This document shows positions 39,485 to 48,337 of a DNA stretch of 64,000 nucleotides, piece by piece. The DNA is taken from assembly GCF_030166655.1 (NCBI RefSeq), contig NZ_CP126446.1, positions 1,240,001 to 1,304,000 of the forward strand, written 5' to 3'. The position numbers and the translations under genes were made by a program. This DNA comes from Pontibacillus chungwhensis (GTDB taxonomy: Bacteria > Bacillota > Bacilli > Bacillales > BH030062). Each line of letters begins with the position of its first letter. Within the stretch, counting starts at the first letter, position 1. The notes beneath the pieces are model-generated. The model searched no databases. It had not been told where the DNA came from and saw only the letters and a program-made list of their open reading frames with translations.

Positions 39485-39681
39485 AGAATAAGCGATTAAA
39501 AATGGCTCGGGTGGAGTACGACTTATCCCAGCAAGGATTAGCAGAAAAGGTGGGGGTCTCTCGTCAAACAATCGGTTTGATTGAACTGGGCAAATACAAT
39601 CCGACCCTACAGCTGTGCCTTGCGATCTGCTGGGCTTTAGGGAAGACGTTGGATGAGTTGTTCTGGCAGGAGCCGGAATAG
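39481..39681 (+). CDS. XRE-family small transcriptional regulator
   Basis: The 66-residue helix-turn-helix: 'LKMARVEYDLSQQGLAEKVGVSRQTIGLIELGKYNPTLQLCLAICWALGKTLDELFW'. It is coupled to the preceding membrane protein by a GTGA overlap. It is closely similar to the XRE protein at 18833 in the recognition helix (V-S-R-Q-T-I), so both may read similar operators (inference). Confidence 0.9.
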   Translation: MKNKRLKMARVEYDLSQQGLAEKVGVSRQTIGLIELGKYNPTLQLCLAICWALGKTLDELFWQEPE

Positions 39682-39805
39682 TCGAAAGGACTGAGTTAGA
39701 GTTCTGCTAGCAGATATCATAATTAAAAAGTTGGAGATCAAGAGGATCTCTGACTTCAAGTGATTGAGGAGCAGGCCAATCTGGTAACGTAAGGCAGGTG
39801 AGTCT

Positions 39806-39991
39806 ATGAAGAATCTTTCGGCAACGCAACTGTATCTCGCCTTTTTTGTGACAGTGCTTTCGTTTCTTCAGGCGTATACATACTGGGGCGATCAGGTGGC
39901 GTTAGCGTATTTCTTTCTGATCGCTGGCGTTGTTTTATTAGCGCTTGATTTTATAGCTATTTATAAAAAGAAAACTTCAGATAAACGTTAA
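39806..39991 (+). CDS. Small two-segment membrane protein
   Basis: The 61-residue product has two hydrophobic segments ('QLYLAFFVTVLSFLQAYTYW' and 'LAYFFLIAGVVLLALDFIAIY') and a basic end 'KKKTSDKR'. GGCAGGTGAGTCT precedes ATG. No family recognised. Confidence 0.6.
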   Translation: MKNLSATQLYLAFFVTVLSFLQAYTYWGDQVALAYFFLIAGVVLLALDFIAIYKKKTSDKR

Positions 39992-40030
39992 AAGCAGAAC
40001 GACCTAATCAAAGGCCGTTCTGCTTTTTTT
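39990..40030. terminator. Bidirectional terminator
   Basis: AAAAGCAGAACGACCT and AGGCCGTTCTGCTTTTTTT form a long stem between convergent genes. Confidence 0.8.
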
Positions 40031-40035
40031 ACCCA

Positions 40036-40596
40036 TTAGGCGAAAAAGAAAACGATCGATAGCGTTAGAATAAAGGTTAATGCGAACGTAATGATACCGA
40101 TCATAAGCATGGTTTTGTTGAGCGCTTTGTAGTCTGCATTCCCGCTGTCAATTTTCTTCGCGCGGGCATGCATGCTCCAGTTTATTGTGGGGATTAGAAT
40201 GAGCATAAGAATCACGAGTACCCACCACATGGTTTCGGAGAACAGAAAAGGATCACGATCGGCCATCAGAAATTGAAGTCCGATAACGACGAATAAGAAC
40301 CCTTGAGTGAAAAGGGATTGCTTTCGTTCTTTCTGAAACGCTTCGGCACCAAGCTGGTCTCGTTCATATTCCAGTAATTTCTGCATGTCTTCTGTCAAAG
40401 CGTACCGACGGGTGAAATATCGAACCAGTTCAATCGCGAATGCAAGGAAAAGAAGCATCATTAAACCGAAGTAAAATTGTTTGAAAGTAACGTCCTGCAT
40501 GGAAAAGATTCCGAATATAACTGGGATAAGAATAAGCCATAGGTTGGCAATGAGATATTGCTTTTTCCGGAGTCGATGAATTTCTGCTTGGTTCAT
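40036..40596 (-). CDS. Membrane protein, paralog of the one at 42.8 kb
   Basis: The 186-residue protein has five hydrophobic segments and short basic loops. Landmarks are 'IHRLRKKQYLIANLWLI', 'YERDQLGAEAFQKERKQSLFTQGFLFVVIGLQFL' and a final span. The first four are shared with the protein at 42829-43299 (R-L-R-x-K-Q, Y-E-R-x-Q-L-G-x-x-A-x-x-x-E, Q-G-F-L-x-x-V-x-G-L-Q). The family is unknown to me. AGGAGGGTTCCT precedes the ATG. Confidence 0.7.
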   Translation of the reverse strand: MNQAEIHRLRKKQYLIANLWLILIPVIFGIFSMQDVTFKQFYFGLMMLLFLAFAIELVRYFTRRYALTEDMQKLLEYERDQLGAEAFQKERKQSLFTQGFLFVVIGLQFLMADRDPFLFSETMWWVLVILMLILIPTINWSMHARAKKIDSGNADYKALNKTMLMIGIITFALTFILTLSIVFFFA

Positions 40597-40741
40597 AGGA
40601 ACCCTCCTGATTTTGGTCTTAGTCTCTATACGTTTTTAGAGGAGGGGAGGTTTCGGAGTTTTGTGGAAGGATTGTCTTATAAAAAACGCTCAGGTGTCTA
40701 ACCCGATCGCTGCCTTATCCACGTAACGTCAGGAAAGTTTA

Positions 40742-41245
40742 TTAATCAGGTGTTTCAGTCGTTACAATCTTCTCATAGGGGATCCCTAAACATTGATACT
40801 TAATCGTTACTTTCTCAATACTACTTTGATGTCCCAGTGTAATAGCATAAATTAAATCATCATCTGTAAGGGTACCTTCGTTTAGCTTATCTAATTGTTT
40901 CTGAGGATGGGTATTCGGCTTTAGCTTGGCATTTTCTAGGTTTAAAAAGTGATATTCTTCAGCCTCTTTACCATTAAAATCGGTGGTGATGATGAAGCCG
41001 TTTGTAGGATGGCTAACCTGTACTTTTGCCTCAGAAGGCTTGAGGTTCTCATTTACTAAAACGTCCGTTAATTTAATATCACCGAAAGGGTACTGGTTGC
41101 CTGCTTCCAATAATATGACCTTTTTCCCTTTTTGATAGGCCAAACCGTCCGCCAATGCCAAAGGGGGATTTATTTTTGCAAAAACGTAACTCCCGACTGT
41201 TAGTAAGACGACTATCGAAATGAAAGGAATGATAGATTTCTTCAA
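40742..41245 (-). CDS. Hypothetical membrane-anchored protein
   Basis: The 167-residue product has an N-terminal membrane segment ('SIIPFISIVVLLTVGSYVFA') and a soluble extracytoplasmic domain with 'GNQYPFGDIKLTDVLVNENLKPSEAKVQVSHPTNGFII'. TTG was chosen because GAGGAGGAGCGTC lies directly upstream; the frame is open 24 codons further without a binding site. No family recognised. Confidence 0.6.
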   Translation of the reverse strand: MKKSIIPFISIVVLLTVGSYVFAKINPPLALADGLAYQKGKKVILLEAGNQYPFGDIKLTDVLVNENLKPSEAKVQVSHPTNGFIITTDFNGKEAEEYHFLNLENAKLKPNTHPQKQLDKLNEGTLTDDDLIYAITLGHQSSIEKVTIKYQCLGIPYEKIVTTETPD

Positions 41246-41426
41246 GACGCTCCTCCTCTTTCTATTTTTTTCCGCAAGGCAGTTTGTCTTTACAAGTATA
41301 TTAACATAAATATCCAATTAAGAATTCAAAACTGAACATTTCCCGTGCAATGTTTAATCAAAAACTCTAAAATCGTTGCAACTCCTCCCAAACTGTAACG
41401 TCCAATATAGAAAAGGGGGGAGACGG

Positions 41427-41921
41427 ATGTTTTATCGATTGACTCTCGCAATGGGTCTTATACTCCTGATTCTGGGCGGCTGCTCTAGTGAGAGTTATGG
41501 CGAGCGTTCAGACATAGCAGGATATGTGATGGAGAAGAAAGGCGATGAAATTCTTGTCGTAAGTCCAGAGTCTGAGGATCTTGGTGGGAATGAGGAGTTC
41601 TACGATGCGGTATGGGCAAAGGATGCGCCAAATGATATCAAGGTAGGAGATCGTATCGCGCTTTGGTTCAAGGGAGGACTCGAAACTTCTTATCCCGGTC
41701 AGGCGACAGTAGGAAAAATAGAGTTGCACAACCGATCGACTCCAAAAGATGCCACCATTTCAGAGGGAGAAGCCCTTCGCCATGCGTTAGATGAGGTGGA
41801 GAGGGACAGAAGCCTTTTTACAGTGCAATCTATTAAGTATGATCAAAATCAATGGTCGGTTATTTTAAAGGATACGAAAAGTTATGAGACCCAAACGGTG
41901 ACCGTGGAGGATGAAAAGTGA
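41427..41921 (+). CDS. DUF3221 lipoprotein
   Basis: The 164-residue precursor has a lipobox 'LILGGC' (Cys19) and a mature domain matching DUF3221: 'DIAGYVMEKKGDEILVVSPESED...YDAVWAKDAPNDIKVGDRIALWFKGGLETSYPGQATVGKIEL'. A second domain of about 45 residues, 'EGEALRHALDEVERDRSLFTVQSIKY', follows. It is a membrane-attached extracytoplasmic protein of unknown function. GGGGGGAGACGG precedes ATG. Confidence 0.85.
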   Translation: MFYRLTLAMGLILLILGGCSSESYGERSDIAGYVMEKKGDEILVVSPESEDLGGNEEFYDAVWAKDAPNDIKVGDRIALWFKGGLETSYPGQATVGKIELHNRSTPKDATISEGEALRHALDEVERDRSLFTVQSIKYDQNQWSVILKDTKSYETQTVTVEDEK

Positions 41922-42015
41922 AAGATGTATTGTGATTATAAAAAGTTTAGAGGAAATAGATGGAAAATTATGATAAACTTAAACAAAAGAACCGGATGAG
42001 AGAGGAGTTGAAGAA

Positions 42016-42429
42016 ATGACCTACACGGCCAGAACTCAAAGAGGAGTGTTGGCATTTTTCCTTGCGATCGCAGTGGGGTCAATTACTTGGGTCGATCTTT
42101 ACGTTCAACTAGTGATTGCGCTCGTTATTCTATTTTGCATCTGCCTGACATTCAAACTTGAAATGAACGAACGATCTTTGACATTCCAGGTCAGCTTTTT
42201 CAACTTTCGAATCTACAAAAGAGAACAAACAGCAGACCAAATCTCTCATATCACATTGAAGCGAGTGGGCTGGACTACAAAAGGAGCGGTCGTTCAGATT
42301 AAGAAAGGGATGAACTTGAGAATCTCTCGTTTCGCTCCAGAGAACGTGTTTGAGGATTTAGTGGGATTTGCGGATCGGAATGGCATTGCGGTGTCGAAAA
42401 CGAAGGATTATGAGGTGTTGGAAAAGTGA
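42016..42429 (+). CDS. Hypothetical membrane protein with a PH-like C-terminus
   Basis: The 137-residue product has two membrane segments ('GVLAFFLAIAVGSITWVDLYVQLVIALVILFCICLTF') and a C-terminal strand-rich domain ('RSLTFQVSFFNFRIYKREQTADQISHITLKRVGWTTKGAVVQIKKG'), the layout of bacterial PH-like domain proteins. No family assigned. AGAGAGGAGTTGAAGAA precedes ATG. Confidence 0.65.
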   Translation: MTYTARTQRGVLAFFLAIAVGSITWVDLYVQLVIALVILFCICLTFKLEMNERSLTFQVSFFNFRIYKREQTADQISHITLKRVGWTTKGAVVQIKKGMNLRISRFAPENVFEDLVGFADRNGIAVSKTKDYEVLEK

Positions 42430-42437
42430 AGAGGTTT

Positions 42438-42476
42438 TAGAACGCTTAGGTGAAAAACACCTAAGCGTCTATTTTT
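42438..42476 (+). terminator. Intrinsic terminator
   Basis: ACGCTTAGGTG and CACCTAAGCGT pair perfectly around AAAAA, followed by CTATTTTTT. Confidence 0.8.
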
Positions 42477-42516
42477 TATGTTGGCTGATTCATCAAACAA
42501 CCCAATAGTAAAGGAA

Positions 42517-42789
42517 TTATTGCTGATTAGAGTTTGATAGGGGCGTATATTTCTTCCAATCTCCACCGCCTATGCTTTCCCAATAATCACCTGTCTGTTT
42601 ATCAAAAATTCTAAAATAATCATTAACGATCACGATATGTTCGTAGCGGTTTTCGTTTTGTACTTTCTCATTTGGCTTTTCAACAACTTCACGATCCTTC
42701 GTCTTCAAAGCATCAGAAATAAACCACGAACTTATAACAATACATACACCTAAAAATATTATAGAGAATGCCTGTATATTCTTATTCAT
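42517..42789 (-). CDS. Hypothetical membrane-anchored protein
   Basis: The 90-residue protein has one N-terminal membrane segment ('AFSIIFLGVCIVISSWFISDAL') and a hydrophilic outside part ending 'YFRIFDKQTGDYWESIGGGDWKKY'. No family recognised. It is the last of two minus-strand genes that read toward the terminator at 42.4 kb. Confidence 0.55.
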   Translation of the reverse strand: MNKNIQAFSIIFLGVCIVISSWFISDALKTKDREVVEKPNEKVQNENRYEHIVIVNDYFRIFDKQTGDYWESIGGGDWKKYTPLSNSNQQ

Positions 42790-42828
42790 TCAACTCTTCC
42801 ACCTTCTATCATTTATGCTTTGTATTCC

Positions 42829-43299
42829 CTATCCGTTCTGATGGCTTTGATCCATCTTCCTGGCTCGAGATAACTCTCTCCAGGTGGCTAGAGGGAGGAT
42901 AATCATAAGAAATACGAACATAAAGGTCTGCAGATTATTGTAGAAAAAAGGAGACTGCGCGCTTTCTTCAACGTATTGAAGGCCCATCACGAAAACCAGA
43001 AAACCTTGTGCAATCAAAGAGAGATTGAGTTCTTTATTATAAGCACTCGTCCCTAATTGCTTTCGCTCGTATTCTTTCAGTTTTTTCATATCCTTTCCCC
43101 ATCCATCAAACCCCGTCATTCTTCTATATAAGGTGAAGACGAACGAAATGGAGATGATGAGGAAGAGAGACAGGTGAAATTGTTTTCCCGTTGTGAAGAA
43201 AGAAAAAATGATGCTGGCACCGACTGTCAGGGCGATCAAAGATACGTTGATTCCTATCAGCTGTTTACGCCGCAACCGTTTCAGTTCTTGTTCTGTCAT
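42829..43299 (-). CDS. Membrane protein, paralog of the one at 40.0 kb
   Basis: The 156-residue protein has four hydrophobic segments and the same landmarks as the protein at 40036-40596 ('LKRLRRKQLIGIN', 'LKEYERKQLGTSAYNKELNLSLIAQGFLVFVMGLQYV') but lacks the C-terminal fifth segment. GAAAGGAGTCGTTCT precedes the start. Function unknown; the pair suggests a local duplication. Confidence 0.7.
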   Translation of the reverse strand: MTEQELKRLRRKQLIGINVSLIALTVGASIIFSFFTTGKQFHLSLFLIISISFVFTLYRRMTGFDGWGKDMKKLKEYERKQLGTSAYNKELNLSLIAQGFLVFVMGLQYVEESAQSPFFYNNLQTFMFVFLMIILPLATWRELSRARKMDQSHQNG

Positions 43300-43512
43300 A
43301 GAACGACTCCTTTCTTGAAAATAGGTTCCGGTCAGGGTAACGGAAGTTTTGAGTATAATTTTACCATTTTTGGTGCAGATGGCAAGGAGAATAACTGGTA
43401 AAGTTCAGTTCATATCGGATTATTTTTAAACTCATCTTAAACTCCTTTTTCCGCTCCATTAACCTCTGTTTTGTATGATGGAAATAGATCTTCACAAAGG
43501 GGAGGGGTTCAT

Positions 43513-43707
43513 ATGAAGGAAGCATTACTAGTCGTTTCGATGATTTGCTTATTTACAACGTTTATCTTATTTTTGAACAATCTGATTAAGTATGGTTTAA
43601 AGGAAGGGCTAATAAGAAAAGGGCGCCGTTCAAATTGGTATATGATGGGGCTTTTCGCAGTTTACATTTCTACATTTGTCGTCTTTCTCATACTGAAAAA
43701 TAGCTAG
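43513..43707 (+). CDS. Small two-segment membrane protein
   Basis: The 64-residue product has hydrophobic segments 'ALLVVSMICLFTTFILFLNNLI' and 'WYMMGLFAVYISTFVVFLILK' with a basic loop 'RKGRRSN'. GGGGAGGGGTTCAT precedes the chosen ATG. Family unknown; it precedes the kinase-like gene by about 100 nt. Confidence 0.6.
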   Translation: MKEALLVVSMICLFTTFILFLNNLIKYGLKEGLIRKGRRSNWYMMGLFAVYISTFVVFLILKNS

Positions 43708-43810
43708 GCGGTGAGTGATCTCATCGTCTTTTGTTTTGGTGGAGAAAAAGGGATTTCTCTTAAGAAATCGAATACTAGGAAGTGTAGATGAAAGGGAAAA
43801 GGTGATAGGA

Positions 43811-44848
43811 ATGGAACAGTGGATTGATGCATTATTTAGCGAATCGTTATTAGAAGAAGCGGCGAATCGGTTCGGCACAACGAGTGCTGAAGCAGAGAAG
43901 CGTGGAGATTTTGAGAATTATATCTATGAAGTGCATAAAAAGGGGAAGCCTTATATTTTAAGATTAACGCACAGCTCTCACCGCAGCGGGGAGGACATAC
44001 AGGCAGAGTTAGAATGGGTGAATTTCCTACATAAAAATGGCGCGAACGTTTCGGTGGCCTATCCTTCTATTCATGGGGAGCTCGTGGAGGAGATAGGAGT
44101 AGAAGGGTCTTCCTTTTCTATCTGTTTGTTCGATAAAGCACCCGGGACTTTAGTGAAGATGGACGATGAGCGGTTTGGGCCTGAATTGTTTCAGAGCTGG
44201 GGGCAAGCAGTTGGCCACATGCATAAAGTGACAAAAGGCTATAAAGCTGGCAATCATAAGAGAGACCGGTGGGATGAGGATGATCTTCTAACCTTTTCGA
44301 AGTATTTAGATCAAAATAAGGACAAAGCGATTATCGCGGAGGGAGAAAAGGTGGTCCGTGAACTGCAGAGTTTCCCTGAAACAGAAGAAAGTTTCGGCCT
44401 GATTCACTCAGACATCCACCCGGGGAACTTCTTCTATCATGAAGGCGACATTCACATCTTTGATTTTGATGATAGTACGTATCACTTTTATGTGAGCGAC
44501 ATCGCGATTCCTGTCTATTATCCTATCTGGTGGAAGCATCGTGAGGACGCCCTTTCCGTTCGGTCTGCGTACGGAGAAGAAGTCTTGTATGATTTCTTAG
44601 TCGGCTATCTTAAGGAGAACCGACTCGATCTTGACTGGATTAAGAAGATTCCATCCTTCTTGAAGCTTCGGGATATTGAGCTGTACACCGTATTTCAAAA
44701 GAAATGGGAACCAGAGAATCGAAATGAGAAAGAACAACAACTAGTAGACGGCATCCGCGATCGAATCGTTCGGGATGAACCACTGATTGAACTGGATTAC
44801 GAAAAGATTTATCAGCGGGCTTTAGGAGAGGCAGCGAAGGTTCAGTGA
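43811..44848 (+). CDS. APH/choline-kinase-fold phosphotransferase
   Basis: The 345-residue protein shows the aminoglycoside/choline kinase-like fold. The N-lobe has 'RGDFENYIYEVHKKGKPYILRLTHS' with the nucleotide-binding Lys/Arg. The catalytic loop is 'LIHSDIHPGNFFYHEG' (H-x-D-x-H-x-x-N), and the metal-binding segment is 'IHIFDFDDSTYHFYVSDIAIPVYYP'. It probably phosphorylates a small hydroxyl substrate such as homoserine, methylthioribose or an antibiotic; the substrate is not readable. AAAAGGTGATAGGA precedes the chosen ATG; the frame is open 32 codons further upstream. Confidence 0.88.
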   Translation: MEQWIDALFSESLLEEAANRFGTTSAEAEKRGDFENYIYEVHKKGKPYILRLTHSSHRSGEDIQAELEWVNFLHKNGANVSVAYPSIHGELVEEIGVEGSSFSICLFDKAPGTLVKMDDERFGPELFQSWGQAVGHMHKVTKGYKAGNHKRDRWDEDDLLTFSKYLDQNKDKAIIAEGEKVVRELQSFPETEESFGLIHSDIHPGNFFYHEGDIHIFDFDDSTYHFYVSDIAIPVYYPIWWKHREDALSVRSAYGEEVLYDFLVGYLKENRLDLDWIKKIPSFLKLRDIELYTVFQKKWEPENRNEKEQQLVDGIRDRIVRDEPLIELDYEKIYQRALGEAAKVQ

Positions 44849-44859
44849 TGAGTTGCTAG

Positions 44860-44900
44860 GAAGGGGTGATTCCTGTATGGGGAATCACCTCTTTTTGGTT
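44860..44900 (+). terminator. Intrinsic terminator
   Basis: AGGGGTGATTCC and GGAATCACCTCTTTTT form the stem downstream of the phosphotransferase gene. Confidence 0.7.
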
Positions 44901-44949
44901 TGGGCATGTTGTTGGTGGCTCGGGCGGGGATTAGTTGAGTCGTTTTGTT

Positions 44950-45515
44950 GTGGACTTGAGCCGGTGGGAGCTGAGTTAAGCCGTTATGGCTCGACTTGGG
45001 CCGTCGAGCGCTGCCGGCCGGGCCGAGCTCGAGCCGCCTGCGCCGGACTTGAGCCGTAGCGCGCGCACTCGAGCCGTTCGCTCCTAACTTGAGCCATTCC
45101 GCCCCGACTTGGGCCGTCGGTCACTGACTTGAGTCGTTAAAATCAATGCTTGAGCCGAAATCGCTCAAACTCGAGCCATTTCAAGCCATCTAGAGCCGCG
45201 CGCGCCGGACTTGAGTCGTAGCGCGCCAACTTGAGCCGTCCGTGCCGGACTTGAGCCACCCCCGTCGAACTCGAGCCATTCCGCTCCGACATGAGCCGTC
45301 GGGCGCTGACTCGCGTCGTTAAAAATAGTGCTTGAGCCGAAATCGCTCAAACTCGAGCCACGCCGCGCCAACTTGAGCCGTCCGCTCCGCACTCGAGCCA
45401 CGACGCGCCAACTTGAGCCGCCCGCTCCGCACTCGAGCCAAAGCCGCGCCAACTTGAGCCCTCCGCTCCGCACTCGAGCCACGAATCGCGAACTTGAGCC
45501 ACCCGCTCCCCCGCC
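44950..45515. repeat. Tandem array of ~20-bp ACTYGAGCC units
   Basis: Roughly 27 units, most 20-21 bp, read ACTTGAGCC or ACTCGAGCC followed by about 11 variable GC-rich bases (for example ACTTGAGCCGTCCGCTCCGC and ACTCGAGCCACGACGCGCCA, alternating). A larger period of about 180 bp is visible because TGCTTGAGCCGAAATCGCTC occurs near 45149 and again near 45331. GC content is far above the surroundings. Frames through it are open because the unit lacks stops, but no start or binding site supports a gene. Confidence 0.85.
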
Positions 45516-45682
45516 TTGCCCCGCACCCCACTGACTTTTTATCTTTCTTTTCTGAAAATTAAGTATTGTCATGCAACTCCGGACCTACTATACTCAACAT
45601 CATATTCTTTTTAACGGAATCCCCCTTGGGAAGGATTCCAAAGATCGTCTTTATACATATTCTTTGAAAGTAGGTGGAACGA

Positions 45683-46879
45683 ATGAACGCAGTTGTAGCA
45701 AGTTTAATTATGGTGGGCGTTTTGGCCATTGGAGAGATGGTGTCGTTTAAGACCCGGGCGAAGCTTCCGAGTTTATTGGTGGCATCGGTGCTCTTCTATT
45801 TATTAGTTCAATCCGGAGTGGTTCCATCGAATATTATTGAATCATCCACATTAACCGCAATCGGTACGGTCATGATCCCGGTATTGCTTGTGCATTTAGG
45901 GACGACGGTGCCGCTTGAAGGGTTGAAGCAGCAATATAAAGCGGTGTTGATTTCACTAGCTGGTCTTTTATTTTCGGTTCTATTAATCTTGTTTGTCATC
46001 CCGATCTTCTTTGACTTTGAATCGGCGTTAGCGGGGGCTGGGCCTCTTACGGGCGGATTAATTGCTTACCTTGTCACGTCTGATGCGCTTAAAGAAATGG
46101 GCTTTGAGAACCTCGTTACGATCGCGATTTGTGTGTATATTTTACAAAAGATTATGGGGATGCCGGTTACGTCGTTCTTATTACGTAAATATGCGTATCA
46201 CTTTAAAGAGTCAGGCGCAGCGGAGCGTCATATGGCAGCTTCTGTTGCGGCGGATGCGAGTTATGAAGATGAAGAAGTGGAGGCGACGGAGCAGGAATCA
46301 GAGAAGCGCTATCTGTTACCGAAGCATTATTTAGACAGTCCGTTCATCTTGTTATTCATGATTTTAATTGCCGGTACGATTGCTTATGGACTGGGCGAAG
46401 TAACTGGGGTTCACCAGAGTATTTATGGACTAATTCTAGGTATTGCCGGGTCTTACTTTGGTATTTTCCCGCCGAAGGCATTGGAGAAGGCGAACGCATT
46501 TGGCCTTGCGATGGTCAGCTTGCTTTTAATCGTATTGAGCTCGCTTGCTGATGTGACGCCTGCTCAAATTTGGGACGTGCTTCCGGTGATCGTATCTATT
46601 ATTGCGATCGGAACAGCGGGTCTTGTTGTTGGCGGATTTATCGCTTCGAAACTATTAAAATGGCATCCGTATAAAGGGATTTCCGTTGCGCTAACGGCCC
46701 TGTACGGATTCCCGGCGGATTATCTTTTAGCTCAAGAGGTAAGCCGTAGTGTTGGGGAGACGGAAGAGGAGCAAAACGCAATCTTTGATGATATCTTATC
46801 TCCGATGTTGATCGGCGGGTTCGTGTCTGTATCGTCTGCTTCGATCATCATCGCAAGTATCTTAGTGAAACTACTGTAA
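45683..46879 (+). CDS. Polytopic membrane transporter (GltS/ESS-like)
   Basis: The 398-residue protein has about 10-11 hydrophobic segments. The 'LTGGLIAYLVTSDALKEMGFENLVTIAICVYI' stretch with a Gly-rich loop and the cytoplasmic hydrophilic loop around residues 170-210 recall Na+/glutamate (GltS, ESS) and related carboxylate carriers, though the resemblance is general. The amidohydrolase gene follows after 15 nt, so it likely imports the substrate of that enzyme (inference). AGGTGGAACGA precedes the chosen ATG. Confidence 0.7.
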   Translation: MNAVVASLIMVGVLAIGEMVSFKTRAKLPSLLVASVLFYLLVQSGVVPSNIIESSTLTAIGTVMIPVLLVHLGTTVPLEGLKQQYKAVLISLAGLLFSVLLILFVIPIFFDFESALAGAGPLTGGLIAYLVTSDALKEMGFENLVTIAICVYILQKIMGMPVTSFLLRKYAYHFKESGAAERHMAASVAADASYEDEEVEATEQESEKRYLLPKHYLDSPFILLFMILIAGTIAYGLGEVTGVHQSIYGLILGIAGSYFGIFPPKALEKANAFGLAMVSLLLIVLSSLADVTPAQIWDVLPVIVSIIAIGTAGLVVGGFIASKLLKWHPYKGISVALTALYGFPADYLLAQEVSRSVGETEEEQNAIFDDILSPMLIGGFVSVSSASIIIASILVKLL

Positions 46880-46894
46880 GAGGAGTGTCTAGAA

Positions 46895-48148
46895 ATGGAA
46901 TTAACGCTAATCAAGAATGGAACAGTCATTGATGGAACAGGCGGGGAACCGGTGAAGAAGGACATTCTCATTCGTGATAATCGAATTGAAGCGCTTGGTC
47001 AGCCGAGCCAGCTCCCTGAGCCGAGTGAAGGGAAGGTCATCGATGCGGATGGCAAATACGTATTGCCCGGGCTGATTGATACGCACGTGCATTTAATGTT
47101 CGAGCTAGAAGACGGCAATGATACGGTGGAAGAGCCGTTTTCTCTTAAATTTTACAAAACGGTTCATAACATGAAGAAGACTTTGGATGCTGGCATTACA
47201 ACTGTCCGCGACTGTGGCTTCACCGATGCAGGTGTAAAAGATGCGGTGGAAAAAGGTCTCGCAGAAGGCCCTCGCATGCAGCTAAGCATTGTCCCGATGA
47301 CGATTACAGGCGGTCACGGGGATAAATGGATGCTTTCTGGAATCGATAATTCCCAGAGGAGTTATCCGGGAATGCCTGATGGACGCTGTGATGGTGTGGA
47401 GGAAGTGCGTAAGAAGTCTCGTGAGATTTTACGTGCAGGAGCGGATGTATTGAAGGTCCACGCAACAGGTGGCGTCTTCAGTCCGACAGACCATCCTGAG
47501 TTCACGCAATACACGGAAGAAGAACTCCGCGTTATGGTACAAGAAGGAGCTTATCGCCGTGGAACGAAGGTGATGGCTCATGCTCAAGGGGCAGAAGGAA
47601 TTAAGAACGCGGTTCGTGCAGGGATCCACTCAATTGAACACGGGATTTTCCTCGATGACGAAGCGATTGAACTGATGCTTCAAAATGGGACATATCTTGT
47701 TCCGACGTTACTGGCTCCTTTATCCGTGATTGAAGCTAGTGAGCGTTCCGATAAGATTCCAGAATACGCTGCAAAGAAAGCAAAAGATGTGTACGAGCAG
47801 CATAAAGAAAGTATCCAGAAAGCGTACAAAGCCGGCGTGAAGATCGCCATGGGGACTGATGCAGGCGTGATGCGTCACGGCACTAACCTTCGCGAACTTG
47901 GCCTGATGGTGGATGCAGGAATGTCACCAGAAGACACGATCAAAGCCACGACTAAAACAGCGGCTGAGTGCATGGGCTGGGGCGATGAACTTGGCACGCT
48001 AGAAGAAGGCAAGCTCGCAGACCTTATCATCACAAAAACCAATCCGCTGAAAAACATTCGAAATTTAGAAAAGCAGGACAATATCGCTTTTGTTATGAAG
48101 GATGGAAAAGTGGAGAAAGATCGTTTGAAGAAGCCAGTGAGCGTTTAA
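46895..48148 (+). CDS. Metal-dependent amidohydrolase (prolidase/imidazolonepropionase-like)
   Basis: The 417-residue enzyme has the amidohydrolase fold. The composite start is 'NGTVIDGTGGEPVKKDILIRDNRIEALG'. Metal ligands are seen in 'GLIDTHVHLMFE' (H-x-H), a carboxylatable Lys in 'GADVLKVHATGG', His in 'VMAHAQGAEGI', His in 'SIEHGIFLD' and Asp in 'MGTDAGVMRHGTNLRE'. It resembles Xaa-Pro dipeptidase/imidazolonepropionase-type members, which hydrolyse dipeptides, ureides or hydantoins. The substrate cannot be decided. It is the second gene of a transporter-hydrolase operon. Confidence 0.88.
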   Translation: MELTLIKNGTVIDGTGGEPVKKDILIRDNRIEALGQPSQLPEPSEGKVIDADGKYVLPGLIDTHVHLMFELEDGNDTVEEPFSLKFYKTVHNMKKTLDAGITTVRDCGFTDAGVKDAVEKGLAEGPRMQLSIVPMTITGGHGDKWMLSGIDNSQRSYPGMPDGRCDGVEEVRKKSREILRAGADVLKVHATGGVFSPTDHPEFTQYTEEELRVMVQEGAYRRGTKVMAHAQGAEGIKNAVRAGIHSIEHGIFLDDEAIELMLQNGTYLVPTLLAPLSVIEASERSDKIPEYAAKKAKDVYEQHKESIQKAYKAGVKIAMGTDAGVMRHGTNLRELGLMVDAGMSPEDTIKATTKTAAECMGWGDELGTLEEGKLADLIITKTNPLKNIRNLEKQDNIAFVMKDGKVEKDRLKKPVSV

Positions 48149-48175
48149 TCGAGAAAGTTTAATAGACAAGCCATT

Positions 48176-48218
48176 TAGGGGTGCGAATCGACTATGATTT
48201 TGCATCCCTATTTTTGTG
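48176..48218 (+). terminator. Terminator of the transporter-amidohydrolase operon
   Basis: AGGGGTGCGAATC and GATTTTGCATCCCT form a stem, followed by ATTTTTGTG. Confidence 0.6.
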
Positions 48219-48337
48219 GGGAAATGGTTGTTTTGTCATGATGATTTTTGAAAGGTATAGGAGGTTGTTGTGGTACACTTATTATGAAGTTTTTGGTAAT
48301 TGTATTCTTTACCTATCAGGGCAAGGAGTGTGATGCT

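Noticed and set aside
45165-45572. Overlapping open frames on both strands through the 20-bp array (up to 135 codons)
   Set aside because: They arise from a repeat without stop codons, have no ribosome-binding site, and the translated repeats are Arg/Ser/Gly-rich low-complexity sequence.
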